Origin: Myxococcales bacterium | GTDB taxonomy: Bacteria > Myxococcota > Polyangia > Nannocystales > Nannocystaceae | Reading direction: 5' to 3' | NCBI GenBank assembly: GCA_016793465.1 | Contig: JAEUJW010000075.1 | Span: 186,001 to 250,000, forward strand | Length of the DNA stretch: 64,000 bases | Shown here: one piece after another, positions 35,790 to 46,918 of the stretch | Layout of the letters: each line of letters begins with the position of its first letter | Position numbering within the stretch: position 1 is the stretch's first letter | Notes under the pieces: generated by a model | What the model was told of the DNA's origin: nothing | The model's database searches: none | The model's input: only the letters and a program-made list of their open reading frames with translations | Position numbers and translations under genes: made by a program

Positions 35790-35862
35790 GGCGTGCGATG
35801 GGACTCGAACCCACAACCCTCCGATGCACAGTCGGTCGCTCCACCATTGAGCTACGCACGCC
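35790..35862 (-). tRNA. tRNA-His (GTG)
   Basis: The minus-strand cloverleaf is complete: G-1 paired with discriminator C73, acceptor GCGTGCG/CGCACGC, D arm GCTC...GAGC, anticodon loop CTGTGCA giving GTG, T arm GTGGG-TTCGAGT-CCCAT. The extra 5' G and C73 are the identity marks of tRNA-His. The 27-43 pair is A-A. CCA is not encoded. First gene on the right-hand side of the SDR gene, in a three-tRNA cluster. Confidence 0.9.
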
Positions 35863-35940
35863 ATGGGGTCCGCACCGCTCCGGACCCCGGATGTCGAGCT
35901 GTCACGCGCATATGTGTCCCTCCTTCTCCTGAGATTGTGA

Positions 35941-36014
35941 TTGCGAGGGCGGGATTCGAACCCGCGATCTTCGAGTTATGAGCCCGCTATGTTGGCCGAC
36001 TACACCACCTCGCA
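35941..36014 (-). tRNA. tRNA-Met (CAT)
   Basis: Acceptor TGCGAGG/CCTCGCA with discriminator A, D arm GTGT...ACAT with the GG pair in the loop, anticodon loop CTCATAA (CAT), T arm GCGGG-TTCGAAT-CCCGC. The paired first position (T1-A72) argues against an initiator. CAT could also be a lysidine-modified tRNA-Ile2; the sequence alone does not decide. The 27-43 pair is mismatched (G-A). Confidence 0.88.
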
Positions 36015-36061
36015 GCGAACCGACCCGAACCCCTCATTCGCATGAGTTGGTGGATCGTCGG

Positions 36062-36133
36062 AGCTGGCGGAGGGATTCGAACCCCCGACCGGCTGATTAC
36101 AAATCAGCAGCTCTGCCCCTGAGCTACGCCAGC
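36062..36133 (-). tRNA. tRNA-Thr (TGT)
   Basis: Acceptor GCTGGCG/CGCCAGC with discriminator T, D arm GCTC...GAGC, anticodon stem GCTGA/TCAGC with loop TTTGTAA giving TGT, T arm GGGGG-TTCGAAT-CCCTC. This is the most upstream tRNA in the minus-strand cluster Thr-Met-His. The following 288 bases (36134-36421) contain no gene. Confidence 0.93.
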
Positions 36134-36421
36134 GTTTTGCGCGACAGGCCGTCTCGCGGCAGCGCCGGCGCCCTCCGGAGGGTGGATTCGCGATCGCTCG
36201 GATCACTCGCCGGGAGACGCTCAGCGCGTACGCATGCGATGGCCCGCTGTGGCGGCCCGCATGGTCGTATGGTGCGTGGAGCGAATCATGGCGCGGATCT
36301 CGGACGAGACGAAAGCGAACCGGCCGCGCCAACAAAGCGCGACACGAACCACTGTCTACTCGCATTCGAATCGGTCGTCAAGCCTCGAACATTGCATATT
36401 TCTCGTGGTAGCGATCGCTCC

Positions 36422-36811
36422 GTGAACGACACGCCCTACGAGCAGGTCGGCGGCGAGGCGGCGGTCCTGCGCCTCGCCGCGCGCTTCTACGACGTGATGG
36501 AGCGCGACGAGCCGGCCCTCGCGGCGGTCCACCGGCGCGACGCGGCCGGCCGCGTCACCCAGGACTCGCGCGACCGCTTCGCGCTGTTCTTGATCGGCTG
36601 GCTCGGCGGGCCCCAGACCTACATGGAGCGCCACGGCCACCCGCGCCTGTGCATGCGCCACGGCCACCTGGCGATCGACCAGTCGCTGCGCGACGCGTGG
36701 ATGCGCAGCATGACCACCGCGATGGACGAGCTCGGCATCGCCGGCGACATCCGCGGCTTCCTCGAGCAGCGCCTCGGCGAGGTCGCCAGCTTCCTGCGCA
36801 ACAGCGGGTGA
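36422..36811 (+). CDS. Truncated hemoglobin, group II-like
   Basis: The 129-residue protein from GTG 36422 contains TPYEQVGGEAAVLRLAARFYD, the GG motif of truncated hemoglobins, then FLIGWLGGPQTYMERHGHPRL and MRHGHLAIDQSLRDAWMRSM, with the proximal His in the HGHPRLCMRHGHLAI region and the conserved Trp of group II. These proteins bind oxygen or NO and take part in oxygen supply or NO detoxification. GTG is chosen because upstream in-frame sequence crosses the tRNA cluster. TAGCGA lies 7 nt before it but is a weak match. Confidence 0.88.
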   Translation: MNDTPYEQVGGEAAVLRLAARFYDVMERDEPALAAVHRRDAAGRVTQDSRDRFALFLIGWLGGPQTYMERHGHPRLCMRHGHLAIDQSLRDAWMRSMTTAMDELGIAGDIRGFLEQRLGEVASFLRNSG

Positions 36812-36953
36812 AGCGGGCCAACCAGCTGGCCGGCTCGCTGCCGGCCGCGCTCGCCGCCCTCATCGACGAAGTCGGCGTCACACCGTGACGCCGCAAGCTT
36901 CGCGCGCCCCCCCGGCCCGGCGAGCAAATCCCGCCGGGGGCGCGGCCCCGCCA

Positions 36954-36971
36954 TCGCCGGCAAGCTTGCCG
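36954..36971 (+). promoter_or_regulatory. Perfect 18-bp palindrome GCCGGCAAGCTTGCCGGC before the OmpA-like gene
   Basis: The palindrome ends 2 bases before ATG 36974. It could be an operator or, as RNA, a hairpin that occludes the start codon. A partial copy (CCGCAAGCTT) lies at 36891-36900. Confidence 0.5.
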
Positions 36972-36973
36972 GC

Positions 36974-37507
36974 ATGCAACGCCATGCCCTCGTCTTCACC
37001 GCGCTGATGGCCGCGACCATGGCCGTCGGCTGCGCCCGCACCTCGGCCGACCGCGTCCCGGCCGTGCCCGAGTCCGAGTCGAAGCCCGCCCAGGCCGAGA
37101 TGCCCGCGCCCGTCGAGCACCCCTACCACGTCACCGGCGTGAGCCTCGACCCGCAGCTCATGTCGAGCTGCAAGATCTCCGAGGTCCAGACCTTCTTCAC
37201 CTACGACTCCAAGGAGGTCGACCCGCCGAAGGACACCGTGCTCTACCAGGTCGCCCAGTGCCTCACCGACGGCCCGCTGAAGGGCCGCAAGGTCCGCGTG
37301 GTCGGCCACACCGACCCCCGGGGCTCCGACCGCTACAACGACGAGCTCGGCCAGTCGCGCGCCGAGTCCGTGCGCGGGTACCTGGTGTTCCACGGCGTCG
37401 GCCCCGACACCATCGAGTTCCTGTCGATGGGCGAGGCCGGGGCCGACGAGTCGAGCCCCGCCGAGTGGCCGTACGACCGCCGCGTCGACATCCACCTCGT
37501 GCCCTGA
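36974..37507 (+). CDS. OmpA/Pal-family peptidoglycan-associated lipoprotein
   Basis: The 177-residue product has a signal peptide with lipobox (TMAVGC), a short Pro/Glu linker and an OmpA domain with FFTYDSKEVDPP, VRVVGHTDPRGSDRYNDELGQSRAESVRGYL and the C-terminal PYDRRVDIHLV. The Asp and Arg that bind diaminopimelate (HTDxRG...R) are present. It probably anchors the outer membrane to peptidoglycan. It is not next to tol genes, so it is one of several Pal-like paralogs rather than Pal itself. A perfect palindrome abuts the start. Confidence 0.88.
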   Translation: MQRHALVFTALMAATMAVGCARTSADRVPAVPESESKPAQAEMPAPVEHPYHVTGVSLDPQLMSSCKISEVQTFFTYDSKEVDPPKDTVLYQVAQCLTDGPLKGRKVRVVGHTDPRGSDRYNDELGQSRAESVRGYLVFHGVGPDTIEFLSMGEAGADESSPAEWPYDRRVDIHLVP

Positions 37508-37516
37508 GCCGCGCGC

Positions 37517-37810
37517 CTACTCGTCGTCGTCGGCGATCTCCTCGCCGATGTCGACGCGGATCGTCTGCCCCTTGGCGCCCCGCGCCTGCGTCCGCTGCAG
37601 CAGCATCGCGCTCGCGCCCCCGGTGTTGAGCCAGCCGCGGTCGCTCTCCTCGACCACGTGCCCGAACCCCGCGATCAGCCGCAGCGGCACCTGCGGCGTC
37701 ACCCGCAGCCCGTTCTTTTGCCAGTAGAAGAACGGGCTGTACCACAGCGTGTCGATCGTCTCCCACTCGCCGTCGGTCTTGAACGTGTGGGTGGTGATGT
37801 GCATCTCCAT
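37517..37810 (-). CDS. Small hypothetical protein (97 aa)
   Basis: ATG 37810 is preferred because GGGAG lies eight bases upstream; ATG 37834 is an alternative. The protein contains MEMHITTHTFKTDGEWETID, TLWYSPFFYWQKNG and RLIAGFGHVVEESDRGWLNTG, ending in an acidic tail (DIGEEIADDDE). There is no signal peptide or membrane segment. No family is recognised. It lies 102 bases downstream of the dioxygenase-like gene on the same strand and converges with the OmpA-like gene. Confidence 0.55.
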   Translation of the reverse strand: MEMHITTHTFKTDGEWETIDTLWYSPFFYWQKNGLRVTPQVPLRLIAGFGHVVEESDRGWLNTGGASAMLLQRTQARGAKGQTIRVDIGEEIADDDE

Positions 37811-37912
37811 CGCGGCGACTCCCTCGCGCGGCATCGTAGTCCCCCGGCCGCGCCCCCGCACCCCCGCACACTCGTGAGCCCGCGCCCGCGACCTCGCGTC
37901 GCGGACGCCAAC

Positions 37913-38719
37913 TCACCCGCAGTGAAACGCCGACAGCCGGTTCCCGACCATCGTCCCGTGGTACGGCCGCGTCGCCGCGTCGCCGCCAGCGGCCCCGGCG
38001 ATCACCATCAACGGCAGCAGGTGCTCCTCGCGCGGGTGCGCCTGCCGGGCCGCCGGCGCCTCCGCCCACGCGAGCAGCCGCCGCGTACGTTCGTCCGGCG
38101 CCTGCGTCATCGCCTCGCCGAGCCAGGCGTCGAAGGCCGCCGCAGCCGCCGTGGCCCCGCCGAAGAACGCCCGCAGGTTGTGGAAGCTCATCCCGCTGCC
38201 GACGATGAACACCCCCTCGTCGCGCAGCGGCGCGAGGGCCCGCCCGATCGCCAGGTGCTCCGCAGGGTCGAGCCCACGCTTCAGCGACAGCTGCACCACC
38301 GGCACGTCCGCCCGCGGGTACGTCAGCTTCAGCGGCACGAACGTGCCGTGGTCGTACCCGCGGTCGGCATCGGTCGCGCTGGCGATGCCCGCCCCCGCGA
38401 GCAGCTCGCGCACCCGCGCGGCCACCCGCGGACTGCCCGGCGCCGGCCAGGTCAGCTCGTACGCCGCCCGCGGGAAGTTGTAGTAGTCGAACAGCAGCGG
38501 CGGACGCTCGCCCGTCATTACCGTCGGCACCGCCGCCTCCCAGTGCGCCGAGATCACCAGCACCGCCGTCGGTCGCCGCCCCGGCGCGTCGGCCAGCCCG
38601 CGCAGGTAGGCCGCGAGCTCGTCGCACTCGCGGCGGTCGAACCCGAGGTCGACGAACGGCCACGGCCCTCCGCCGTGCGGGATGAACACCACCGGCATGC
38701 GCCCCTGTGCTTCGGACAT
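37913..38719 (-). CDS. Class III extradiol dioxygenase (DODA/LigB-like)
   Basis: The 268-residue protein matches the DODA-type aromatic ring-opening dioxygenases. It has VVFIPHGGGPWPF near the N-terminus (metal ligand His), VLVISAHWEA (second His), GYDHGTFVPLKLTYP (conserved catalytic His) and C-terminal EEHLLPLMVIAGAAGGD (Glu/His pair), ending YHGTMVGNRLSAFHCG. These Zn/Fe-binding residues are all present. The substrate is unknown; plant and bacterial homologs cleave catechols or DOPA. Start ATG 38719. The divergent gene at 38836 encodes a membrane protein. Confidence 0.88.
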   Translation of the reverse strand: MSEAQGRMPVVFIPHGGGPWPFVDLGFDRRECDELAAYLRGLADAPGRRPTAVLVISAHWEAAVPTVMTGERPPLLFDYYNFPRAAYELTWPAPGSPRVAARVRELLAGAGIASATDADRGYDHGTFVPLKLTYPRADVPVVQLSLKRGLDPAEHLAIGRALAPLRDEGVFIVGSGMSFHNLRAFFGGATAAAAAFDAWLGEAMTQAPDERTRRLLAWAEAPAARQAHPREEHLLPLMVIAGAAGGDAATRPYHGTMVGNRLSAFHCG

Positions 38720-38835
38720 GCCGCGAGCATGCGCCCGGCCCCGCCGCGCAACAATCCGCGCCGCTCGCAACGGATCGTTGCAGCCCCGGCAACACCGCGC
38801 ACCATCGCGCCGGCATTGCTGCGATCCTGGCCGGC

Positions 38836-39300
38836 ATGTCCGGCACGAACCCCTTCCTGGTCCTGTTCGGCGCCCTCGCGCTGTTCGCGGCGATCCTCGC
38901 GGCGATCCTCGTGCCCCTGGTGCGCTGGGCGAGGCGCGCCACGGCCCTCAAGGTCGCCGAGATCGCCGGGGAGCTCGCCGCCGCCGGCGAGCGCGTGCTC
39001 GTCGCCCCCGCGCCCGCCGTCTACCGCGGCGCCACCGGCGACGGCGGCCTGCCCCGCGCCAGGGGCAACGGCGCCGCCGCCCTCGGCGAGCGCCGCCTCG
39101 TCGTGCGCAGGCTCGTCGGCGCCGGCATCGAGGTCAAGACCGCCGACATCGTCGGCGTCCGCGAGGACAAGTGGTTCGCCCGCGCCTACGCCGGCCAGCA
39201 GCACGTCATCGTCCAGCTCCGCGACGGCGGCGAGCTCGGCCTGTTCGTCCGCGACCACCCGGCCTGGATGAGCGCGCTGCGCCGGCTCACCGGCTCCTGA
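38836..39300 (+). CDS. Membrane-anchored hypothetical protein (154 aa)
   Basis: An N-terminal membrane segment (FLVLFGALALFAAILAAILVPLV) is followed by a basic stretch (RWARRATALK) and a cytoplasmic domain with ERVLVAPAPAVYRGATGDG, GERRLVVRRLVGAGIEV and QHVIVQLRDGGELGLFVRD. The last part looks like a PH-like beta domain as found in bacterial membrane-anchored proteins. No family is assigned. ATG 38836 follows a GATCCT string 7 nt upstream. It is monocistronic as far as can be seen. Confidence 0.6.
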   Translation: MSGTNPFLVLFGALALFAAILAAILVPLVRWARRATALKVAEIAGELAAAGERVLVAPAPAVYRGATGDGGLPRARGNGAAALGERRLVVRRLVGAGIEVKTADIVGVREDKWFARAYAGQQHVIVQLRDGGELGLFVRDHPAWMSALRRLTGS

Positions 39301-39386
39301 GCGCGCGCGCGACGCCGCGGGCGCCCGCGCGCCGCCGCCCCCAAAAAAGCCCGCGACCCCGCGTACGATGTTCACGGGGTCCCGCG

Positions 39387-40310
<924 letters not shown>

Positions 40311-40317
40311 GCGCGCC

Positions 40318-41235
40318 TCACGTCTCGTCGAGCACGCGGTCCTGCGGCAGCAGGTACAGCTCGACGTTGCCGCGCCCGTCGGGCCGCACGAGGTCGGCGC
40401 GCACGCCGGCCTCGCGCAGGTGGGCCCGCAGCCGCCGCATGTTGCGGTCCCAGTTCTGGCGCATGACGTTGCGGTCGCTCTCGTCGCCCCAGATCTCGCG
40501 CGCGACCGCCTCCCACGACACCAGCTTGCCGATCGTCACCAGCTCGCTGACGATGCGCGCGAGCAGCCCCGAGAGCACCGCCTGCGGCCGCCCCGGCGTG
40601 TGGATGTAGACCGTGTCGTAGCGGGCCGTGATCGTCAGCGGCGGGTCGTTCTGACCCAGGCTGCGCGTGCTGAGCGCGCCGTCGCCGAGCGGCCGCGCGA
40701 CGATCTTCAGCCGGTGCCCGTGCTGCGTCCACTCGGTCCCGTCGGTGGCGTCGACCGGCGGCTGGTTGCCGACCCGCAGGGTGAAGCCCTCCGCGTTGCC
40801 CCACAGGTGGGCCTCCGCCGCCGGCACGTAGTCCGGCGTGGCCACCACCCCGCCGGCCGCGAACGACAGCGAGTACACCGCCTCGGTCAGCGCGCATACC
40901 TCGCGGTCGCCGCTGGTCAGCGTGAGCACGTGGTCGGGCAGCTCGACCGCCTCGACCTCGAGCATCACCGTCTGGGCCAGGAAGATGCGCTGCCCCGGCT
41001 TCAGCGTGATCGACGAGCAGCGCTCGCCGTCGAGGATGATCCAGCGGCGCAGCGACAGCATGTGCAGCTGGTGCCCGCGCAGGCTGATCAGCGCGTGGGC
41101 CTCCGAGACCTCGGGGTTGGCGATCTTCAGCTCGGCGCCGATCGCCCGCCCGATCAGGCCGCCGGGCGCGACCTGGGCGGTCTGCCCGTCGGGCAACCGG
41201 AACCGCACGTACGGAATGTAGCGACCGACCGTCAT
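40318..41235 (-). CDS. FHA domain protein with C-terminal winged helix-turn-helix
   Basis: The 305-residue protein has an N-terminal FHA domain (GGLIGRAIGAELKIANPEVS, EAHALISLRG) able to bind phospho-Thr, and a C-terminal region with LLARIVSELVTIGKLVSWEAVAREIWG and MRRLRAHLREAGV, resembling the OmpR-type winged helix. It lies 22 bases after a small lipoprotein gene and two genes after a large Ser/Thr kinase, all on one strand. A transcription factor activated by that kinase is a reasonable inference. AGGAGG five bases before ATG 41235 fixes the start. Confidence 0.8.
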   Translation of the reverse strand: MTVGRYIPYVRFRLPDGQTAQVAPGGLIGRAIGAELKIANPEVSEAHALISLRGHQLHMLSLRRWIILDGERCSSITLKPGQRIFLAQTVMLEVEAVELPDHVLTLTSGDREVCALTEAVYSLSFAAGGVVATPDYVPAAEAHLWGNAEGFTLRVGNQPPVDATDGTEWTQHGHRLKIVARPLGDGALSTRSLGQNDPPLTITARYDTVYIHTPGRPQAVLSGLLARIVSELVTIGKLVSWEAVAREIWGDESDRNVMRQNWDRNMRRLRAHLREAGVRADLVRPDGRGNVELYLLPQDRVLDET

Positions 41236-41257
41236 GACCGTCCTCCTGCCGCTGACC

Positions 41258-41469
41258 CTACGTCGCGCCCCACGGCGGCGCGTTGACCCCGCCCTGCGGC
41301 TTCGCCGACCACTTGCGCCGACAGCCCTCGCAGTCCTCGCCGGTGTTCGCCGAGCCGCCGCCCCGCTCGACCGTGTCGAACCCGCGGGCCTCGGCGTGCT
41401 CCCGCCACGTCTCACAGCCGGTGACAGCCCCGAGCGCCAGCGCAACCATCATTAATTTGAACGTGTACT

Positions 41470-41473
<4 letters not shown>
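41258..41473 (-). CDS. Small lipoprotein between kinase and FHA regulator
   Basis: A 71-residue product starts at ATG 41473, overlapping the kinase stop (ATGA) with GGGAG upstream. The signal peptide (MKYTFKLMMVALALGAVTGC) ends in a lipobox, and the mature part holds two more Cys in DCEGCRRKW and a basic/Gly tail. No family is recognised. Coupling to the kinase suggests a secreted or periplasmic component of the same signalling unit. Confidence 0.7.
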
Positions 41474-44319
<2,846 letters not shown>

Positions 44320-44433
44320 TCCTCACGCGACCCTAACACAAGTCTTTTCAGACCAGCACCGGACAACGATCGGACACCGAACATCCCCGCGGGCCGCCAC
44401 GGCCCTGGAGCCAGTTTAATTGGCAGCGCCGGC

Positions 44434-45031
44434 TCAGACCGCCCGCCGACGCCGCCGCCCGACCACCATGAACGCGGTCACCCACGCCATCGCCGACAGC
44501 GCCCCCTTGCCCCGCGCCCCCGGCCGGGCCTGACGCTCCGGGCGCAGGTGGGCGCGGTGCACGGCGCAGAAGTCGAGGCTGTCGCCGCACGAGTCTCCGA
44601 TCCCCGTGCACGCGCCGCGACCGCGGCGTCACTTCGATGACCCCGTCGACCTCCTCGACCGCGAGCTCGTCGATCCCACGCAGCCACCCGCCCTCGATCG
44701 TCAGCTCCCCGCCGACCACCAGCAACACTCCGTCGCCCTCCTCGTCGGCCAGCCGCACCGGCGTGAACACCAGCAGCGGCACGCCCTGCCGCACGCTCTC
44801 GTCGACCCGCAGGCGAAACGGCGCCGCGTAGTCCTCGCGCCCCTCGCTCGCCATCTCCCCGCCCGCCTTCAACCCGCGCTCGCTCACCACCTCGCCGGCC
44901 GAGGTCTCGCTCGCCCCGCCCTCGCTACCTTCTCCCCCCGCCTCGGATCCCCCGCCCGCGTGGCACCCGATCGCCACGACCCACGCACCGACGACCCCGC
45001 GGCACCACGACAGATCCAGCACACGCGTCAT
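44434..45031 (-). pseudogene. Frameshifted lipoprotein gene with C-terminal membrane anchor
   Basis: From ATG 45031 (GGAGG seven bases upstream) a lipoprotein frame runs through a signal peptide (GAWVVAIGC), a Gly/Glu linker and VLLVVGGELTIEGGWLRGID to EVDGVIEVTPRSRR. Near 44611-44622 the coding phase shifts by one: the other frame reads CTGIGDSCGDSLDFCAVHRA and ends in a hydrophobic segment plus Arg cluster (SAMAWVTAFMVVGRRRRRAV) at TGA 44434. The total length is 3n+1, so removal of one base restores a 198-residue protein. Sequencing error, decay and programmed frameshift are all possible. Confidence 0.6.
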
Positions 45032-45140
45032 GACCAGGCCTCCGAATTTTTAAAAATATAAAGTTCGGCCCCTCCGCCCCGCGGGGGCCCAGATCACACC
45101 GCTCCACGCCAGCGCGGTCCCGCGTAACACCGTGAAGCGA

Positions 45141-45236
45141 CACGCCGCGCTCCTTCCCCTCGTCACCACACCTCGCCGCCACGCCGCGCTCCTTCCCCTC
45201 GTCACCACACCTCGCCGCCACGCCGCGCTCCTTCCC
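45141..45236 (+). repeat. 39-bp tandem repeat, about 2.5 copies
   Basis: Copies start at 45141, 45180 and 45219. The unit joins CACGCCGCGCTCCTTCCCCT to CGTCACCACACCTCGCCGC. Copies 1 and 2 are identical, and copy 3 breaks off after about 18 bases. The period is a multiple of three although no gene is evident. Confidence 0.75.
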
Positions 45237-45356
45237 TCCGCGCACGCCCCACCCCGACGACGAGCCGCGCCTCGCCCTCGGACCCGCCCGGCGGCTTTTC
45301 CGCGGCGAGCCTGCGATCCCGCCTGCGCGGCCTCCCCGCGGACCCGCGCGATCGCG

Positions 45357-45362
45357 TACCCT
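45357..45362 (+). promoter_or_regulatory. -10 element TACCCT, 8 nt before GTG 45371
   Basis: It fits the recurring short spacing between a TAnnnT hexamer and the start codon. No ribosome site lies between. Confidence 0.4.
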
Positions 45363-45370
45363 CGCGCCGC

Positions 45371-46684
45371 GTGCCGTCCGTCGTCGTCCCCGATCGCCTG
45401 ACCCCCCACGTCGCCGCCGGCCACCCCTGGCTGTACGCCGACGCCTTCCCCGGCGTCGCGGCCCGCACCGGCGACATCGTCACCCTGCTCGGCGCCGGCC
45501 GCCGCAAGCTCGGCGTGGCCCTCTACGACGCCGACTCACCGATCGCCCTCCGCGTGCTCGCCACCCGCAAGGCCGAGCCCGCCGGCCCGGCCCTGTGGCG
45601 CCGCCGCATCGCCGACGCCTGGGCCCTGCGCCGCACCACCCTCGACCTCTCCGCCACCGACGCCTTCCGCGCGCTCCACGGCGAAGGCGACCGCCTCCCC
45701 GGCGTCGTCGTCGACCACTACGCCGGATTTTTAATAATTAAACTCGACACGCCGGCGTGGCTGCCTCACCTCCCCGACCTCACCGCCGCCCTCGTCGACA
45801 CCTGCCACCCGCGCGGCATCTTTTATAAGGGGCTCACCGGCGAGCGCAGCGGGCCCGAGGCGGCCGACAAACGCACCCGCTCGCCCGACGCGACCGACCG
45901 GCGCGCCCGCTCGCCCGCGACCGACAAACGCAACCAGCGGACCGCCGAGCTCGAGCCCGACGACAGCGCGAGCTCCTCCTCGCCCGCCGCCCCTCGCGAC
46001 CCTCGCGTGCTGTACGGCGAGGACCCGCCCGAGCTCATCGGCGTGCGCGAGCACGGCATGCGCTTCCTCGTCGACGTCCGCCGCGGCCAGAAGACCGGCC
46101 TCTTCCTCGATCAGCGCGACAACCGGGCCCTCGTGCGTCAGGTCGCCCGCGGGCGCAGCGTGCTCAACCTGTTCGCCTACACCGGCGGCTTCTCCCTCGC
46201 AGCGGCCCTCGGCGGCGCCGCTCACGTGACCACCGTCGACATCGCCAGGCCCGCCGTCGACGCCGCCCGCGTCAACTTCCACGCCAACGACCTCGACCCC
46301 GCCGCCCATGCCTTCGCCGCCGCCGACGCCTTCGATCACCTCGAGGCCTGCGCCGCCGCCCAGCAGACCTTCGACCTCGTGATCGTCGACCCGCCCTCGT
46401 TCGCCCCGCGCAAGCAGGCCGTGCCCGCCGCCGAGGCCGCCTACGCCCGCCTCAACGCCGCCGCCATCCGCCAGGTCCGCCCCGGCGGCCTGGTCGCCTG
46501 CGCCAGCTGCTCGAGCCACATCCCGATGGACATGTTCCTCCACACCATCCTCCGCGAGGCCGCCCGCCAGGCCCGCCGCACCCTCCGCGTGCTCGAGGTC
46601 CGCCACGAGCCCGCCGACCACCCGAGCCCCCTGCACTTCCCCGAGGGCCGCTATCTAAAATTCGTGCTCGCCGTCGCCGAGTGA
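45371..46684 (+). CDS. Class I SAM-dependent rRNA methyltransferase, RlmI-like, with an insert
   Basis: The 437-residue protein starts at GTG 45371 with a PUA domain (HVAAGHPWLYADAFPG, LGVALYDADSPIALRVL) followed by the RlmI/YccW core: RFLVDVRRGQKTGLFLDQRDNR, NLFAYTGGFSLAAALGGA (SAM motif), FDLVIVDPPSFAPRK and ACASCSSHI. RlmI methylates C5 of a cytosine in 23S rRNA. Between PUA and core, residues of about 157-215 form a Ser/Arg/Asp-rich insert with internal repeats (TRSPDATDRRARSPATDKR) absent from the E. coli enzyme. AT-rich codon pockets occur in GFLIIKL and IFYKGL. Confidence 0.87.
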   Translation: MPSVVVPDRLTPHVAAGHPWLYADAFPGVAARTGDIVTLLGAGRRKLGVALYDADSPIALRVLATRKAEPAGPALWRRRIADAWALRRTTLDLSATDAFRALHGEGDRLPGVVVDHYAGFLIIKLDTPAWLPHLPDLTAALVDTCHPRGIFYKGLTGERSGPEAADKRTRSPDATDRRARSPATDKRNQRTAELEPDDSASSSSPAAPRDPRVLYGEDPPELIGVREHGMRFLVDVRRGQKTGLFLDQRDNRALVRQVARGRSVLNLFAYTGGFSLAAALGGAAHVTTVDIARPAVDAARVNFHANDLDPAAHAFAAADAFDHLEACAAAQQTFDLVIVDPPSFAPRKQAVPAAEAAYARLNAAAIRQVRPGGLVACASCSSHIPMDMFLHTILREAARQARRTLRVLEVRHEPADHPSPLHFPEGRYLKFVLAVAE

Positions 46685-46710
46685 CCCGCCGTCGCGCGCT
46701 CACGCGCACG

Positions 46711-46918
46711 AGCAGCGACCACCCTCGCCGCCTACGAGCAGCCCGCGACCTCCCTCGCCGCCCACGAGCAGCCCGCGACCTCCCTCGCCGCCCACGAGCA
46801 GCCTGCGACCGTCCTCGCCGCCCACGAGCAGCCGTCGACTCCGCGACCGTGCGGCCATCCTCGCCGCGCACGAGCAGCCGTCGACCCCGCGACCGTGCGA
46901 CCATCCTCGCCGCCGCAC
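46711..46918 (+). repeat. 30-bp tandem repeat (four copies) plus two longer variants
   Basis: Contiguous 30-bp units start at 46711, 46741, 46771 and 46801, each joining a CGACC...CTCGCCGCC segment to CACGAGCA. Two longer variants of about 46 bases follow (from 46831 and 46877), carrying CGCGACCGTGCG. The array runs up to the ATG of the WD40 gene. There are no unique spacers, so it is not a CRISPR array. Confidence 0.75.

Larger units (their letters stand above)
45062..45370. other. Intergenic region with tandem repeat, no gene seen
   Basis: This 309-base gap lies between divergent genes. Its left edge is AT-rich (45044-45064, with TATATT as a possible -10 for the leftward gene). The middle holds a 39-bp tandem repeat (45141-45236), and the right end holds TACCCT (45357-45362) serving the rightward gene. 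Open frames across it are low-complexity. Confidence 0.5.

Noticed and set aside
35978..36421. Upstream extension of the truncated hemoglobin frame to 35978
   Set aside because: It would translate through two tRNA genes; GTG 36422 gives a normal-length globin.
46711..46918. Possible CRISPR array (30-bp regular repeat)
   Set aside because: The units are contiguous with no unique spacers, and no cas gene is present.
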